Shown here piece by piece: positions 48,392-56,215 of a stretch of 64,000 nt of DNA. The stretch's first letter is position 1. Each line of letters starts with the position of its first letter. The notes beneath the pieces were generated by a model. The model was not told the DNA's origin and searched no databases. It saw only the letters and a list, made by a program, of their open reading frames with translations. The position numbers and the translations under genes are program-made. Origin of the DNA: DATBAT01 sp963824805 (lineage in GTDB: Bacteria > Acidobacteriota > Terriglobia > Terriglobales > Acidobacteriaceae); assembly GCA_963824805.1 (NCBI GenBank), contig CAWGQZ010000061.1, positions 1 through 64,000 of the forward strand. The letters are read 5' to 3'.

Positions 48392-48594
48392 TGCCCTCTT
48401 GCGAGGGAACCTAAGACCGTAAGTAGGGCAGGTACTGGGCTATGCCCGACAGTGGTCTTATGGACAAGGCCCATTGTAAGGCGGAGTCACCAGAATCGTA
48501 TGGTTACCAAGGGTTACCGGAAGTGAGTGTACGAACGAGTTACTTTCAAAACTCTGGTTTGCAGTGAGAAACAAGGATTACTGAATGATTGTGG

Positions 48595-48684
48595 CTATGC
48601 GCGGGCTGCCAGTAAGAAGAAAAGCAAAAATAGAAGCACGGGCTTAGGCAGCCGCCGCATGATTTTCCACACCATGAAGCTCAT
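48595..48684 (-). CDS. 29-residue membrane microprotein
   Basis: A short open frame, ATG at 48684 to TAG at 48595, with a perfect GGAGG 8 bases before the start. It has a basic N-terminus (MSFMVWKIMRRLPKP) and one hydrophobic helix (VLLFLLFFLLAARA), the look of a single-pass small membrane protein. It lies alone in an otherwise gene-poor gap. Not proven to be translated. Confidence 0.5.
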   Translation of the reverse strand: MSFMVWKIMRRLPKPVLLFLLFFLLAARA

Positions 48685-49212
48685 TGCGTGATCCTCCGCT
48701 CGGGGATTGCGAACGAATCAACGCGCGTTGGCAAACGCACGTAAGGGCCCGGGACTGCCAGGGCCGCTCTCAACGGCATGATTTTACGAAAAAATGGATA
48801 AAAGGCAAGTAGCCAGAGTGTATTGCGGAGATGCATACCGGAGGGCGGATTTCGCGACTGGAACCTGCTTGAGCGGGGAACCCTAGATTCCATGCCGATA
48901 AACCTGGCGGCGGAATGACAACGATTCAGGGTGCATCACACAGGGAAAGTGCTGACCCCATGGACAGATTGGCTCAGAGCGAAGGTTGGGCGGGAGCCGA
49001 GGCATTCCTGCCTTGCGACTTCTGTCGCCCCGGTGGGGCTGTGTCATCCGCCTGTTACTCTCAGGGCTTGCGGCCTGGGCTGCATTCTTTGCGCCGCTTC
49101 GCGGCTGTCGGCTTTTCTAACGCTTTAGATTCTTAACAACGGCCAATGACTAAGAGCCATCAGTCACCGGCCAAAAGCCAGCCAGCAACGACCTAGTAAC
49201 AACGACGTTTTT
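48685..49212. other. Gene-free stretch with GC-rich hairpins
   Basis: About 530 bases without a credible gene (an open frame at 48681-48893 lacks any family likeness). The part at about 48915-49135 holds short inverted repeats such as GCCCCGGTGGGGC and GCGCCGCTTCGCGGC. Its style resembles dispersed intergenic repeats I associate with Acidobacteria genomes. Only one copy is in this window, so this is not shown. Confidence 0.4.
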
Positions 49213-49629
49213 CTAGACCGTGCAGCTCAACGCCAGACGTCCTTCTTCCGGCTGCGGCGCTGCCTTGGTGAGGCCGGGATCCACTTGCTGCCAGGCTCCA
49301 CGTACCTCCACAAAATGTCCGATCAATTTCTCCAGAGTGTGAGCATTCTCTTTTATCTGAGCTTCCAGCATCTTGGCGCGGGCATAGGAGTACAGTGCCG
49401 ACAGGTTTCGTGCGGCCTCGCCTCCATTCTCGTGATCGAGAGACCCCTCGAGTTGCTGGACGATCAAAAAAGCATGCTTCATTTGCGCGCAACGGGTTTC
49501 TATGTCGTGTTGCTGGATGGCAACGATGGCTCGCTGTAAGTCCGCGACCAGACGGTCATACAGCATGGTTACCATCCCAACGGAGCTGGCGCCCTCTACT
49601 GCGGCCCGAAGATATCTGGATTCGTTCAT
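49213..49629 (-). CDS. fliS: Flagellin chaperone FliS
   Basis: 138 residues of the four-helix FliS fold: an N-terminal YLRAAVEGASSVGMVTMLYDRL and later GGEAARNLSALYSYARAKMLEAQ. FliS keeps flagellin unpolymerised in the cytoplasm. Lies 9 bases after fliD. Confidence 0.88.
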   Translation of the reverse strand: MNESRYLRAAVEGASSVGMVTMLYDRLVADLQRAIVAIQQHDIETRCAQMKHAFLIVQQLEGSLDHENGGEAARNLSALYSYARAKMLEAQIKENAHTLEKLIGHFVEVRGAWQQVDPGLTKAAPQPEEGRLALSCTV

Positions 49630-49638
49630 AGGATCTTT

Positions 49639-50973
49639 CTATTTGCTTGAGGTATTGCCGAGTTCGGCGTTGATTTGTGCCTGCAACAGCGGTAGCTGCT
49701 GCAGCATGACGTTGATCTGGTTGTACTGCGTCAGCCATTGCTGTTGCTGGCCGGCGATGTAAACTTCGAAGTCATCGATCTGCGATTGCAGTGATTGTTC
49801 GGTGGTCTGCAAGCCCTTGATCTCGAGTGAAAATGCGCCCTGCGACGGACTGCTCAAAACCAGCAGGCGGGCGCTGACCGTCTGGCCGAACCCGGTGGTG
49901 GACTGAAAAAAGCTCTGGAAATCACTGAAGTGGTTGGTGACCGCGTCGTTCAGCTGCGTGGAATCGACGGTTAGAGTACCGTCGTCGTTCATGTTGATGC
50001 CCAATGACCGAAGCGTGGTCAGGCTTCCCGCTCCGCTGACCGTCATGCCGGCGAAGCCCAGCAGTTCCTGCTGCACCATGCGTGCACCTGAGTCGCCGCT
50101 CAACGCGCCGCCCTGCTGTGTTCCTGTGTCGTAGGCCATTCCCTGGTTAAGCTCGAGGATGACTTTGTTGTAAGCGGTAACAAAATCTTTGGTAGCCGCG
50201 ATCGCGTCGCTGGTGTTGGGAGTGATACCCACCGCAACCTGCGTGCCGACGGAAGCTCCCGTCAAAGTGAACGTGACCCCAGGGATCACGCCAGTGACGA
50301 TATTGCTGGTGCTGCTGATGGGCACGCCGTCCACGGTCAACGTGGCGTTCGCGCCGGTAACTGCTTTGGTGAATCCCAGGCTGGCGGAGTCGGTTACGGT
50401 GAGATCGCTACTTGCTCCGGAAGTCTTGGATACCATCGCCAGCCGGGCCCCGTTCGCGTCGGTGACCACATAAGCGGAAACCCCGAGATCCAATCCATTG
50501 ATCTTCGCGGCCAGAGTGGACAGGGTGTTATCGCTGCTGTCGATGGTCACCGTCGTCGGGGTCCCGCTACCTACCTGAATCGTGATGCTGCCGTTGGCCA
50601 GGGTGGTCGTGCTCGACGCCACCGGGTCGGTGTAATAGGAAGAAGTCTTGGCCAGGCTGTCCACTTCGACCACATGCGTGCCCGGCGCGGTTCCGGAGCT
50701 GGCCGTGGCGGTAACAATATTGGGATTGCTGCTGTTGGTGGTGACCGATCCGGTCGCACCGCTTTGATCTTTCAATGCATTGATCTTCGACCACATGTCG
50801 GTGAGGTCGGTATTGAGCTGATCGAGTGCGTCGACTTGCGCCTGGATGGCTTTCTGCTGGTCTTGCCAGTTCTGCTCGGGCTTGCGGGCGGCCGTTACCA
50901 GCTGCGTGACCACCGAGGTCACGTCAATTCCCTGGCCCGAAAACAATGTGGAGGTGTCGATATTCGAACTCAT
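49639..50973 (-). CDS. fliD: Flagellar cap protein FliD
   Basis: 444 residues. FliD_N begins FSGQGIDVTSVVTQLVTAARKPEQ. The centre is Ser/Thr/Gly-rich and the C-terminal part has FliD_C helices (DFEVYIAGQQQQWLTQYNQINVML). It caps the growing filament. It is followed by fliS and preceded by fliC on the same strand. Confidence 0.9.
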   Translation of the reverse strand: MSSNIDTSTLFSGQGIDVTSVVTQLVTAARKPEQNWQDQQKAIQAQVDALDQLNTDLTDMWSKINALKDQSGATGSVTTNSSNPNIVTATASSGTAPGTHVVEVDSLAKTSSYYTDPVASSTTTLANGSITIQVGSGTPTTVTIDSSDNTLSTLAAKINGLDLGVSAYVVTDANGARLAMVSKTSGASSDLTVTDSASLGFTKAVTGANATLTVDGVPISSTSNIVTGVIPGVTFTLTGASVGTQVAVGITPNTSDAIAATKDFVTAYNKVILELNQGMAYDTGTQQGGALSGDSGARMVQQELLGFAGMTVSGAGSLTTLRSLGINMNDDGTLTVDSTQLNDAVTNHFSDFQSFFQSTTGFGQTVSARLLVLSSPSQGAFSLEIKGLQTTEQSLQSQIDDFEVYIAGQQQQWLTQYNQINVMLQQLPLLQAQINAELGNTSSK

Positions 50974-51024
50974 TGACTGGCCTTTACAGACTGCGAAGTG
51001 GAGGAGCTATCTAAACGGAGGTCC

Positions 51025-51048
51025 TGGTGGGGCCGCGGGGCCCCACCA
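51025..51048 (-). terminator. GC-rich hairpin between fliC and fliD
   Basis: TGGTGGGG / CCCCACCA with a further CC/GG pair makes a 10-bp stem. It lies 20 bases after the fliC stop. There is no T-run, so it may act as a partial terminator or RNA-stabilising end that leaves fliC mRNA more abundant than fliD. Confidence 0.5.
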
Positions 51049-51067
51049 AGAGCTGAGGGTTAAACAA

Positions 51068-51916
51068 CTATTGCAACAGTCTCAGAACCGCCTGCTGCAT
51101 CTGGTTGGACTGTTGAAGGGCAGCGATACCGGTCTGTTGCAGGACGCTGAACTTCGACATATCGGTGACGGTCTGTCCCATATCAGCCGAACGGATGCTG
51201 TTTTCGGCAGCCGACAGGTTCTGCACCTGGTTGCTGATAACGTTGGACGCGCTCTGTAACCGGTTCATGGTGGCGCCGAGGGTACCGCGGTCGGCGGCAA
51301 CGTTGGCGATCGCGCTGCTGATATCGGTCAAAGCAGCCTGCGCGTTGGTGGCAGAGGTGAGGTCATCACCGCTGATGTCAACCGCCGTCAAGCCAGCGCT
51401 GAAGCCAATCGCGCTCTGCGCCAGAGTTCCGACAGTGATGGTGATGGAGCTGCTGCCGGCGCTGGTACCGTCAGAGAGGTACACGCTGGAAGCTGTGCCG
51501 CTGAACACCTGGTTGCCGTTGTAGGTGGTGTTGGTGCCGATGCGATCGATTTCCGACTTGATCGCCGTGAACTCGGCGTCAAGAGCGGCCTGCTGCTGAG
51601 TGCTCACCGTGCCGTTGGCGGCTTCGGTAGCAATTGTGACAGCGCGGTTCAGAAGCGTGGTGACCTGCGCCAAGCTGCCATCGGCAACCTGCAACATACC
51701 CAGACCGTCGGTGGCGTTACGTGCCGACTGCGTCAAAGCAGTCACGTTGGCATGCAATCCATCGGCGATAGCCAGGCCGGCTGCGTCGTCCGCACCGGAG
51801 TTGATTCGTGACCCAGAGGAAAGGGCCAGCAGGGTTTTCTGTAGCGACGATCCGTTTACGGACAACTGGTTCTGCGCCGCCAAGGACGAAATGTTATTGA
51901 GAATGCTAAGTGCCAT
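51068..51916 (-). CDS. fliC: Flagellin
   Basis: 282 residues. It has the D0/D1 N-terminus SLAAQNQLSVNGSSLQKTLLALSSGSRINSG and C-terminus MSKFSVLQQTGIAALQQSNQMQQAVLRLLQ, with only a short central domain. A short flagellin of this size is known in many bacteria. AAGGAG lies 7 bases before the ATG, and a sigma-28-like promoter lies about 100 bases upstream. Confidence 0.92.
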   Translation of the reverse strand: MALSILNNISSLAAQNQLSVNGSSLQKTLLALSSGSRINSGADDAAGLAIADGLHANVTALTQSARNATDGLGMLQVADGSLAQVTTLLNRAVTIATEAANGTVSTQQQAALDAEFTAIKSEIDRIGTNTTYNGNQVFSGTASSVYLSDGTSAGSSSITITVGTLAQSAIGFSAGLTAVDISGDDLTSATNAQAALTDISSAIANVAADRGTLGATMNRLQSASNVISNQVQNLSAAENSIRSADMGQTVTDMSKFSVLQQTGIAALQQSNQMQQAVLRLLQ

Positions 51917-52015
51917 TGTAGTGCTCCTTTTAGAATTCGATTCGACCTATGCCGGCGCCGCTTGGTCTTGCTGCTCCCTTACGTGTCGTCCCGGTGGCCT
52001 CGTGTGACGGACCCT

Positions 52016-52043
52016 TTATCGGTACCTGCCGCAAGCCAACTTA
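52016..52043 (-). promoter_or_regulatory. Sigma-28-like promoter of fliC
   Basis: On the minus strand ACCGATAA (52016-52023) follows TAAG (52040-52043) with a 16-base spacer. The consensus is TAAA-N15-GCCGATAA; so two near-matches and a spacer off by one. It fits flagellin's usual FliA control. Confidence 0.5.
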
Positions 52044-52282
52044 ATTTCATGCAGTGACCCTCGTAATGGCCGGTAACCTTTTCGGGACGCGGGAAATCGT
52101 TGAAAATACGTGCGCAGACCTTTCAAAAGCAATGTGCGCATCAGGCCCCGTTTTGAACCGTAATTACCTTCAGGCCATAGAGGCCTAAAGTGCCGCGAAT
52201 TCCTGAAGAATTCACAGCCCGGTACCGATGAGGGCAGGTCGGCTGGCGATACATGAGGTGCGGCGAAATACTGGGGGAAATA
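52044..52282. promoter_or_regulatory. Divergent region, fliC leader / flbD promoter
   Basis: About 240 bases between the fliC promoter and flbD. It holds an AGGCC-ATAGA-GGCCT hairpin (52172-52186) and two GAATTC boxes five bases apart (52197-52213). No sigma-54 (GG-N10-GC) site fits. No promoter assigned. Confidence 0.3.
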
Positions 52283-52567
52283 GTGATTCAACTGACCCGA
52301 TTGAATGACCGGCCGTTAGTGGTCAATTCAGACTTGATAAAGCTGGTGGAGAACGCCCACGACACCGTGCTCACCTTAATTACAGGGGAAAAGATCGTAG
52401 TTCGTGAGCGAGTTGAGGAAGTAATCAACCGGGTAATCGAGTTCCGGCGCTCAGTCCTGGCGGGTATGCCGCTTTCGGGTGCGAACCCGGCGATTCTGGC
52501 TCCTAAAGAGGAGAAAGCGGAACCGGATACAGAGGCCCAGTCCGCCGGAGGCCCGTCCCGTGGATAA
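52283..52567 (+). CDS. FlbD-family flagellar protein
   Basis: 94 residues. GTG start at 52283 with GGGGGA before it gives VIQLTRLNDRPLVVNSDL, the family's usual opening; the longer frame from 52253 adds a non-conserved tail. VITLxxGxKxxVxE-type residues follow (VLTLITGEKIVVRERVEEVI). The C-terminus has a polar extension. Stop overlaps the motA start. Confidence 0.8.
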   Translation: MIQLTRLNDRPLVVNSDLIKLVENAHDTVLTLITGEKIVVRERVEEVINRVIEFRRSVLAGMPLSGANPAILAPKEEKAEPDTEAQSAGGPSRG

Positions 52568-53339
52568 GAGCACGTTTGGGGGAATCCTGCTGGCGGTGGT
52601 GGGGATCGTCGCCGGCCTCATTCTGGAAGGCGGAAAGATCGGCCAGATCGTGCAGCCCACGGCCGCAATGATCGTCTTTGGTGGCACCCTGGGGGCGGTA
52701 ATGGTGCAGTTTCCGTCCCAGGTCGTGATTCAGGCGTTTAAGCGGTTTGCCAATGTCTTCTTTGCCCGGACCCCAAACCCCTATGGTTTGGTGAAGGAAC
52801 TGGTTGGCTACGCCAACGAGGCGCGGAAGAACGGGATCGTATCGCTCGACGCCAAGCTGGACAAGATAAAGGACCCGTTTCTTAAGAAATCTCTAATGTT
52901 GGCCGTCGATGGCACGGAGCCCCAGGAACTGCGGAAGATGATGGAACTGGAGCTCGACAATCGCGCGGAACATGAAGAGAAAATCCCGCAAGTATTTGAA
53001 TCGGCAGGGGGATTCGCGCCGACTATAGGAATTATAGGAGCGGTCTTAGGCCTGATCCAGGTGATGCAGCATCTCGAGAACATAGATGAGGTGGGCAAAG
53101 GCATTGCGGTGGCCTTCGTGGCTACGATTTACGGGGTCGGGTCGGCCAATCTTCTATTCCTGCCTTCGGCAGGAAAGATGAAGATCCGGATCCGCGAAGA
53201 GCAGATCCTGCGGGAGATGGCAGTCGAGGGAGTGGTTTCCATCCTTGAGGGAATGAACCCGCGCATGCTGGAAACGCGGCTACTTGGTTTCCTGTCCGAC
53301 CAAAGTCCTCGCGCCCAGAAGCAGGCGAGTCTGGCATGA
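52560..53339 (+). CDS. motA: Flagellar motor stator MotA
   Basis: 259 residues from a GTG with GGAGG 7 bases before it. Four membrane helices, GGILLAVVGIVAGLILEGG first and a cytoplasmic loop with KDPFLKKSLMLAVDGTEPQEL in the middle. MotA conducts the proton or sodium flow with MotB. It overlaps flbD upstream and motB downstream (ATGA), so the three are coupled. Confidence 0.92.
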   Translation: MDKSTFGGILLAVVGIVAGLILEGGKIGQIVQPTAAMIVFGGTLGAVMVQFPSQVVIQAFKRFANVFFARTPNPYGLVKELVGYANEARKNGIVSLDAKLDKIKDPFLKKSLMLAVDGTEPQELRKMMELELDNRAEHEEKIPQVFESAGGFAPTIGIIGAVLGLIQVMQHLENIDEVGKGIAVAFVATIYGVGSANLLFLPSAGKMKIRIREEQILREMAVEGVVSILEGMNPRMLETRLLGFLSDQSPRAQKQASLA

Positions 53340-54154
53340 GCCGTCGCAAGAAACATAAAGAGCACGTCAACCACGAACGCTGGCTGGTTTCCTACGCCGA
53401 TTTCATCACCCTGCTTTTTGCCTTTTTTGTCGTGCTTTATGCCACAACTCACGTGGATAACAAGAAAGTGAAGCAGGTCTCGGCGGCAATTCAAGGCGGA
53501 TTTCAGGAACTCGGTGCGTTTTCAGCGGCCAAAGCTGGAAGTGACAGTGGGAGTATTCCGAAAGTCGCTCGTCTGGTGAATGACATTTCAAAGGCGCCGG
53601 TACATGGTGAGCCCCGGCTTCCGCTTTCGCAGGTTAAGAAAGATCTGGAGAAGTCCCTTGGTGATGAAATTCGCAAACGCCAAGTGGATATTCACGTGGT
53701 GCCTGACGGGCTGGTGGTAAGTTTGCGCGAAGTTGGGTTCTTCAATACGGGCGACGCCCAGCTTTTGCCTGAGGCGGAGCCGGTGCTGACCCATATCGCT
53801 CAAGTCATGGCGGAAGGTGGATTTCAGATCCGGGTCGAAGGTCACACCGACGACATCCCGATTCACAACACACATTACGACTCCAACTGGGAGCTTTCGA
53901 CGGCGCGGGCTACGGAAGTGGTCCTGATGATGGTGCGGAAGTGCGGATTTGCTCCTGACCATCTGTCCGTGGCTGGTTATGCGCAATACCATCCGGTTGA
54001 AACGAATGTTACGGACGAAGGCCGACGTAAGAACCGGCGTGTCGATCTGGTCATCGTTGCGCTTCCATCCGACGCCGATCCGGAGATTCACACCGCGCAA
54101 GCGCCCGGTCCACACATCGTTCCGGCCGTCAGTCATCCATCGTTAGGTAATTAG
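53336..54154 (+). CDS. motB: Flagellar motor stator MotB
   Basis: 272 residues. One N-terminal membrane helix carries the ion-binding aspartate (WLVSYADFITLLFAFFVVLYA). The C-terminal OmpA-like domain (RVEGHTDDIPIHNT, RRKNRRVDLV) holds peptidoglycan. Its MotA partner is just upstream, overlapping by four bases. Confidence 0.92.
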   Translation: MSRRKKHKEHVNHERWLVSYADFITLLFAFFVVLYATTHVDNKKVKQVSAAIQGGFQELGAFSAAKAGSDSGSIPKVARLVNDISKAPVHGEPRLPLSQVKKDLEKSLGDEIRKRQVDIHVVPDGLVVSLREVGFFNTGDAQLLPEAEPVLTHIAQVMAEGGFQIRVEGHTDDIPIHNTHYDSNWELSTARATEVVLMMVRKCGFAPDHLSVAGYAQYHPVETNVTDEGRRKNRRVDLVIVALPSDADPEIHTAQAPGPHIVPAVSHPSLGN

Positions 54155-54312
54155 AAGGTTAACCATTCGTCTTCCTCTTTTTGTAAAAACAACGCAAGTT
54201 TGTTGCTGTTCGCAATTCGAACAGCTAGGCTAACGTTTTCGGGTTCGTCTGCCGAAAAACTTTTAAGTTCCATCGAAGTCATACTGCGAGGCGACGTGGT
54301 TCGGAGGGGACC

Positions 54313-54426
54313 ATGGCACTCAATACGGCTTGCAGCACTTTTCTACATCAGGACGAATCCCTCGAATTATTACGTCAGACACGCTCGTCCCCTTTGAGGG
54401 TCGACGGGAAAAGGACATACGCTTGA
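54313..54426 (+). CDS. 37-residue ORF coupled to the sigma-54 regulator
   Basis: A small frame from ATG 54313 to TGA 54424-54426. GGAGGGG stands 3 bases before the start. The stop overlaps the regulator's TTG start as TTGA, a classic translational-coupling layout. The product (MALNTACSTFLHQDE... ending KRTYA) resembles nothing I know and has no membrane helix. It could be a leader peptide. Confidence 0.5.
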   Translation: MALNTACSTFLHQDESLELLRQTRSSPLRVDGKRTYA

Positions 54427-55811
54427 ACATCCTTGTGGTCGACGAAGATCGAGAAACCCGGGAATTAGTATCGCGAACTCTGGCAACGGAAAACGTTGCT
54501 TTTTCGCAGGCTTCAAACGCTGAAAGTGCGCTGGAACAGTTCCGTCAGACCCATCCCCGGATCATTCTCTGCGGCATGCAACTGCCCGATATGAGCGGGG
54601 TGGAATTGATGGATCGCATTCTGGCTTCTGATCCGGGTGCTTGTTTCGTGCTGATGTCGGCGGACTACTCTACCGAAGCGGCCATGAGCGCGGTGCGCCG
54701 CGGAGCTTGCGACTATCTGGCCAAGCCTCTGGATCCGGGTAAGCTGAGTGCCTGCATTCATAAATTGCTGGCCGAGGCTGAGACGCGGGAGAAAACCTTC
54801 CATCTGGAGCACGAACTTTTGGACGCCTACCAGTTCGAAGGGCTGATTGGCCGCAGTCCGCTGATGCTCGAAGTCTTCGGCAAAATTCGGCGCGTGGCGC
54901 CGCATTTTCGCACCGTGGTGGTGACGGGTCCGACGGGGACGGGCAAAGAGCTGGTGGCCAATGCACTGCATAAGCTAAGTCCAGCAGGTAGCGCGCCCTT
55001 TGCGGTGTGTAACTGCTCGGCGCTGGTCGAGACGCTGCTTGAGAGCGAATTGTTCGGCTACGTCAAAGGCGCATTCACCGGTGCAAACCAGGACAAGCAG
55101 GGAATTTTCGAATACGCCAACGGCGGCACCGTGTTTCTTGACGAGATCGGGGAGTTGCCGCTTCCCGCACAGGCCAAATTGTTGCGAGTTCTGCAGAACC
55201 ACCAGGTCCAGCGGGTTGGATCTCCGGTTCCACATCGCGTCGATGTCCGAGTGGTCGCCGCCACGCATCGGGATTTGCGCAAGATGGTAGCGCAAGGACA
55301 ATTCCGCGAAGACCTCTTTTATCGTCTCTCGGTGGTGGAGGTCTCGATCCCGCGGCTGGCGCAGCGCCGAGATGATTTGCCGCTGTTGCACCGCCACTTT
55401 CTGGAGAAGTATTCCGCGCTCTATCAGAAACAGGTTACCGGGATTACCCGCCGGGCTCAGTCACGGTTGGCGGCGCACACCTGGCCGGGTAATGTTCGGG
55501 AATTGGAAAATGTGATCAGCGCTGCCTGCATTATGGCCAACGGGCCGATTATCGATCTGCAGGATTTGCCGGAAATCTTCCGCACTCCCGACCAAGGAAT
55601 TGCGTCTGACGATGAAGAGCTTATGCCTCTCGAGCAGTTGCAGCAGCGCCACTTGTTACGAGTGCTGAGCCGAGTGCAAGGCAACAAGGCGCGGGCGGCG
55701 GAGATTTTGGGAGTTGGGCGGAACACCATCTATCAGATGCTCAGCCGGATCCGGGCCACGACGCCACAGACTTTCGCGCAACATGCCGGTGGAAGCGGCA
55801 TGGCACACTGA
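54423..55811 (+). CDS. Sigma-54 activator with receiver domain lacking the phospho-Asp
   Basis: 462 residues from the TTG at 54423, with AAGGA 9 bases before it; this start falls just at the receiver's first strand (NILVVDED). The receiver keeps the acidic pair (D7-E8-D9), Ser79 and Lys101, but has Gly51 where the phospho-accepting Asp should be (ILCGMQLPDMSG). The AAA+ domain is complete: Walker A GPTGTGKE (about 169-176), GAFTGA (216-221) and a Walker B GGTVFLDE. The Fis-type helix-turn-helix is at the C-terminus. It follows motB and probably controls flagellar genes, but not by ordinary phosphorylation. Confidence 0.88.
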   Translation: MNILVVDEDRETRELVSRTLATENVAFSQASNAESALEQFRQTHPRIILCGMQLPDMSGVELMDRILASDPGACFVLMSADYSTEAAMSAVRRGACDYLAKPLDPGKLSACIHKLLAEAETREKTFHLEHELLDAYQFEGLIGRSPLMLEVFGKIRRVAPHFRTVVVTGPTGTGKELVANALHKLSPAGSAPFAVCNCSALVETLLESELFGYVKGAFTGANQDKQGIFEYANGGTVFLDEIGELPLPAQAKLLRVLQNHQVQRVGSPVPHRVDVRVVAATHRDLRKMVAQGQFREDLFYRLSVVEVSIPRLAQRRDDLPLLHRHFLEKYSALYQKQVTGITRRAQSRLAAHTWPGNVRELENVISAACIMANGPIIDLQDLPEIFRTPDQGIASDDEELMPLEQLQQRHLLRVLSRVQGNKARAAEILGVGRNTIYQMLSRIRATTPQTFAQHAGGSGMAH

Positions 55812-56165
55812 CGCGAAGCACGCAGAGCAGGTGTCCACACCTCATGGGGCGGTTTTCTTTGCGGATTTGAGATTCTAGGTTGTTCAGGATGGGCAGGTAT
55901 TTGGTGGCGGGTTTCATTGCCGGTTTCGCAGGCGTGGCGCCTGCGCCACATCTTGTTGCAAACAAATGCGGGTTGGCCGTTTCCATTGACAGTGCCTTCC
56001 GGCTCCTATAGCCTACTAAGATTAGAAAGCGTTTCACGGACTCCACCCATATGGCATCTTGCCGGAAAAACGGACGGGCGAAGCGCATGTGCTTCTGTTG
56101 TTGTATGCCTGCCGTTGCCGGCGTGTGGAGAAACCTGACCTAAAAGCTTTCGCAAAGCTTATTTC
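55812..56165. other. Long leader or gap upstream of the sulfite reductase
   Basis: About 350 bases without a gene. It has a 7-bp hairpin GCAGGCG-TGG-CGCCTGC (55928-55944) and AAAGCTTTCGCAAAGCTT near 56140. I compared it mentally with SAM, TPP, cobalamin and c-di-GMP riboswitches and found no match. It could hold the promoter and leader of the reductase. Confidence 0.3.
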
Positions 56166-56197
56166 AAGGCCCACTCGCTAAACAGCAAGTGGGCCTT
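56166..56197 (+). terminator. Hairpin directly before the sulfite reductase ribosome site
   Basis: A perfect 10-bp stem AAGGCCCACT / AGTGGGCCTT with a 12-base loop is followed by TTC and then ATTTTTGGAG, the ribosome site of the next gene. It could terminate upstream transcripts or attenuate the reductase. Confidence 0.55.
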
Positions 56198-56215
56198 TTC
56201 ATTTTTGGAGCACCA

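Noticed and set aside
48681..48893. 70-codon frame on the minus strand
   Set aside because: It covers the ribosome site of the 29-residue ORF and part of a GC-rich gap, and has no recognisable domain.
52283..52567. flbD starting at 52253
   Set aside because: The extra residues do not fit the family, while GTG 52283 with GGGGGA does.
54300..54345. Sigma-54 promoter TGGCAC...TTGC before the regulator
   Set aside because: GG and GC are 11 or 15 bases apart, not 10, so the spacing is wrong.
55812..56165. Riboswitch upstream of sulfite reductase
   Set aside because: No conserved core of a SAM, TPP, cobalamin or c-di-GMP class could be matched.
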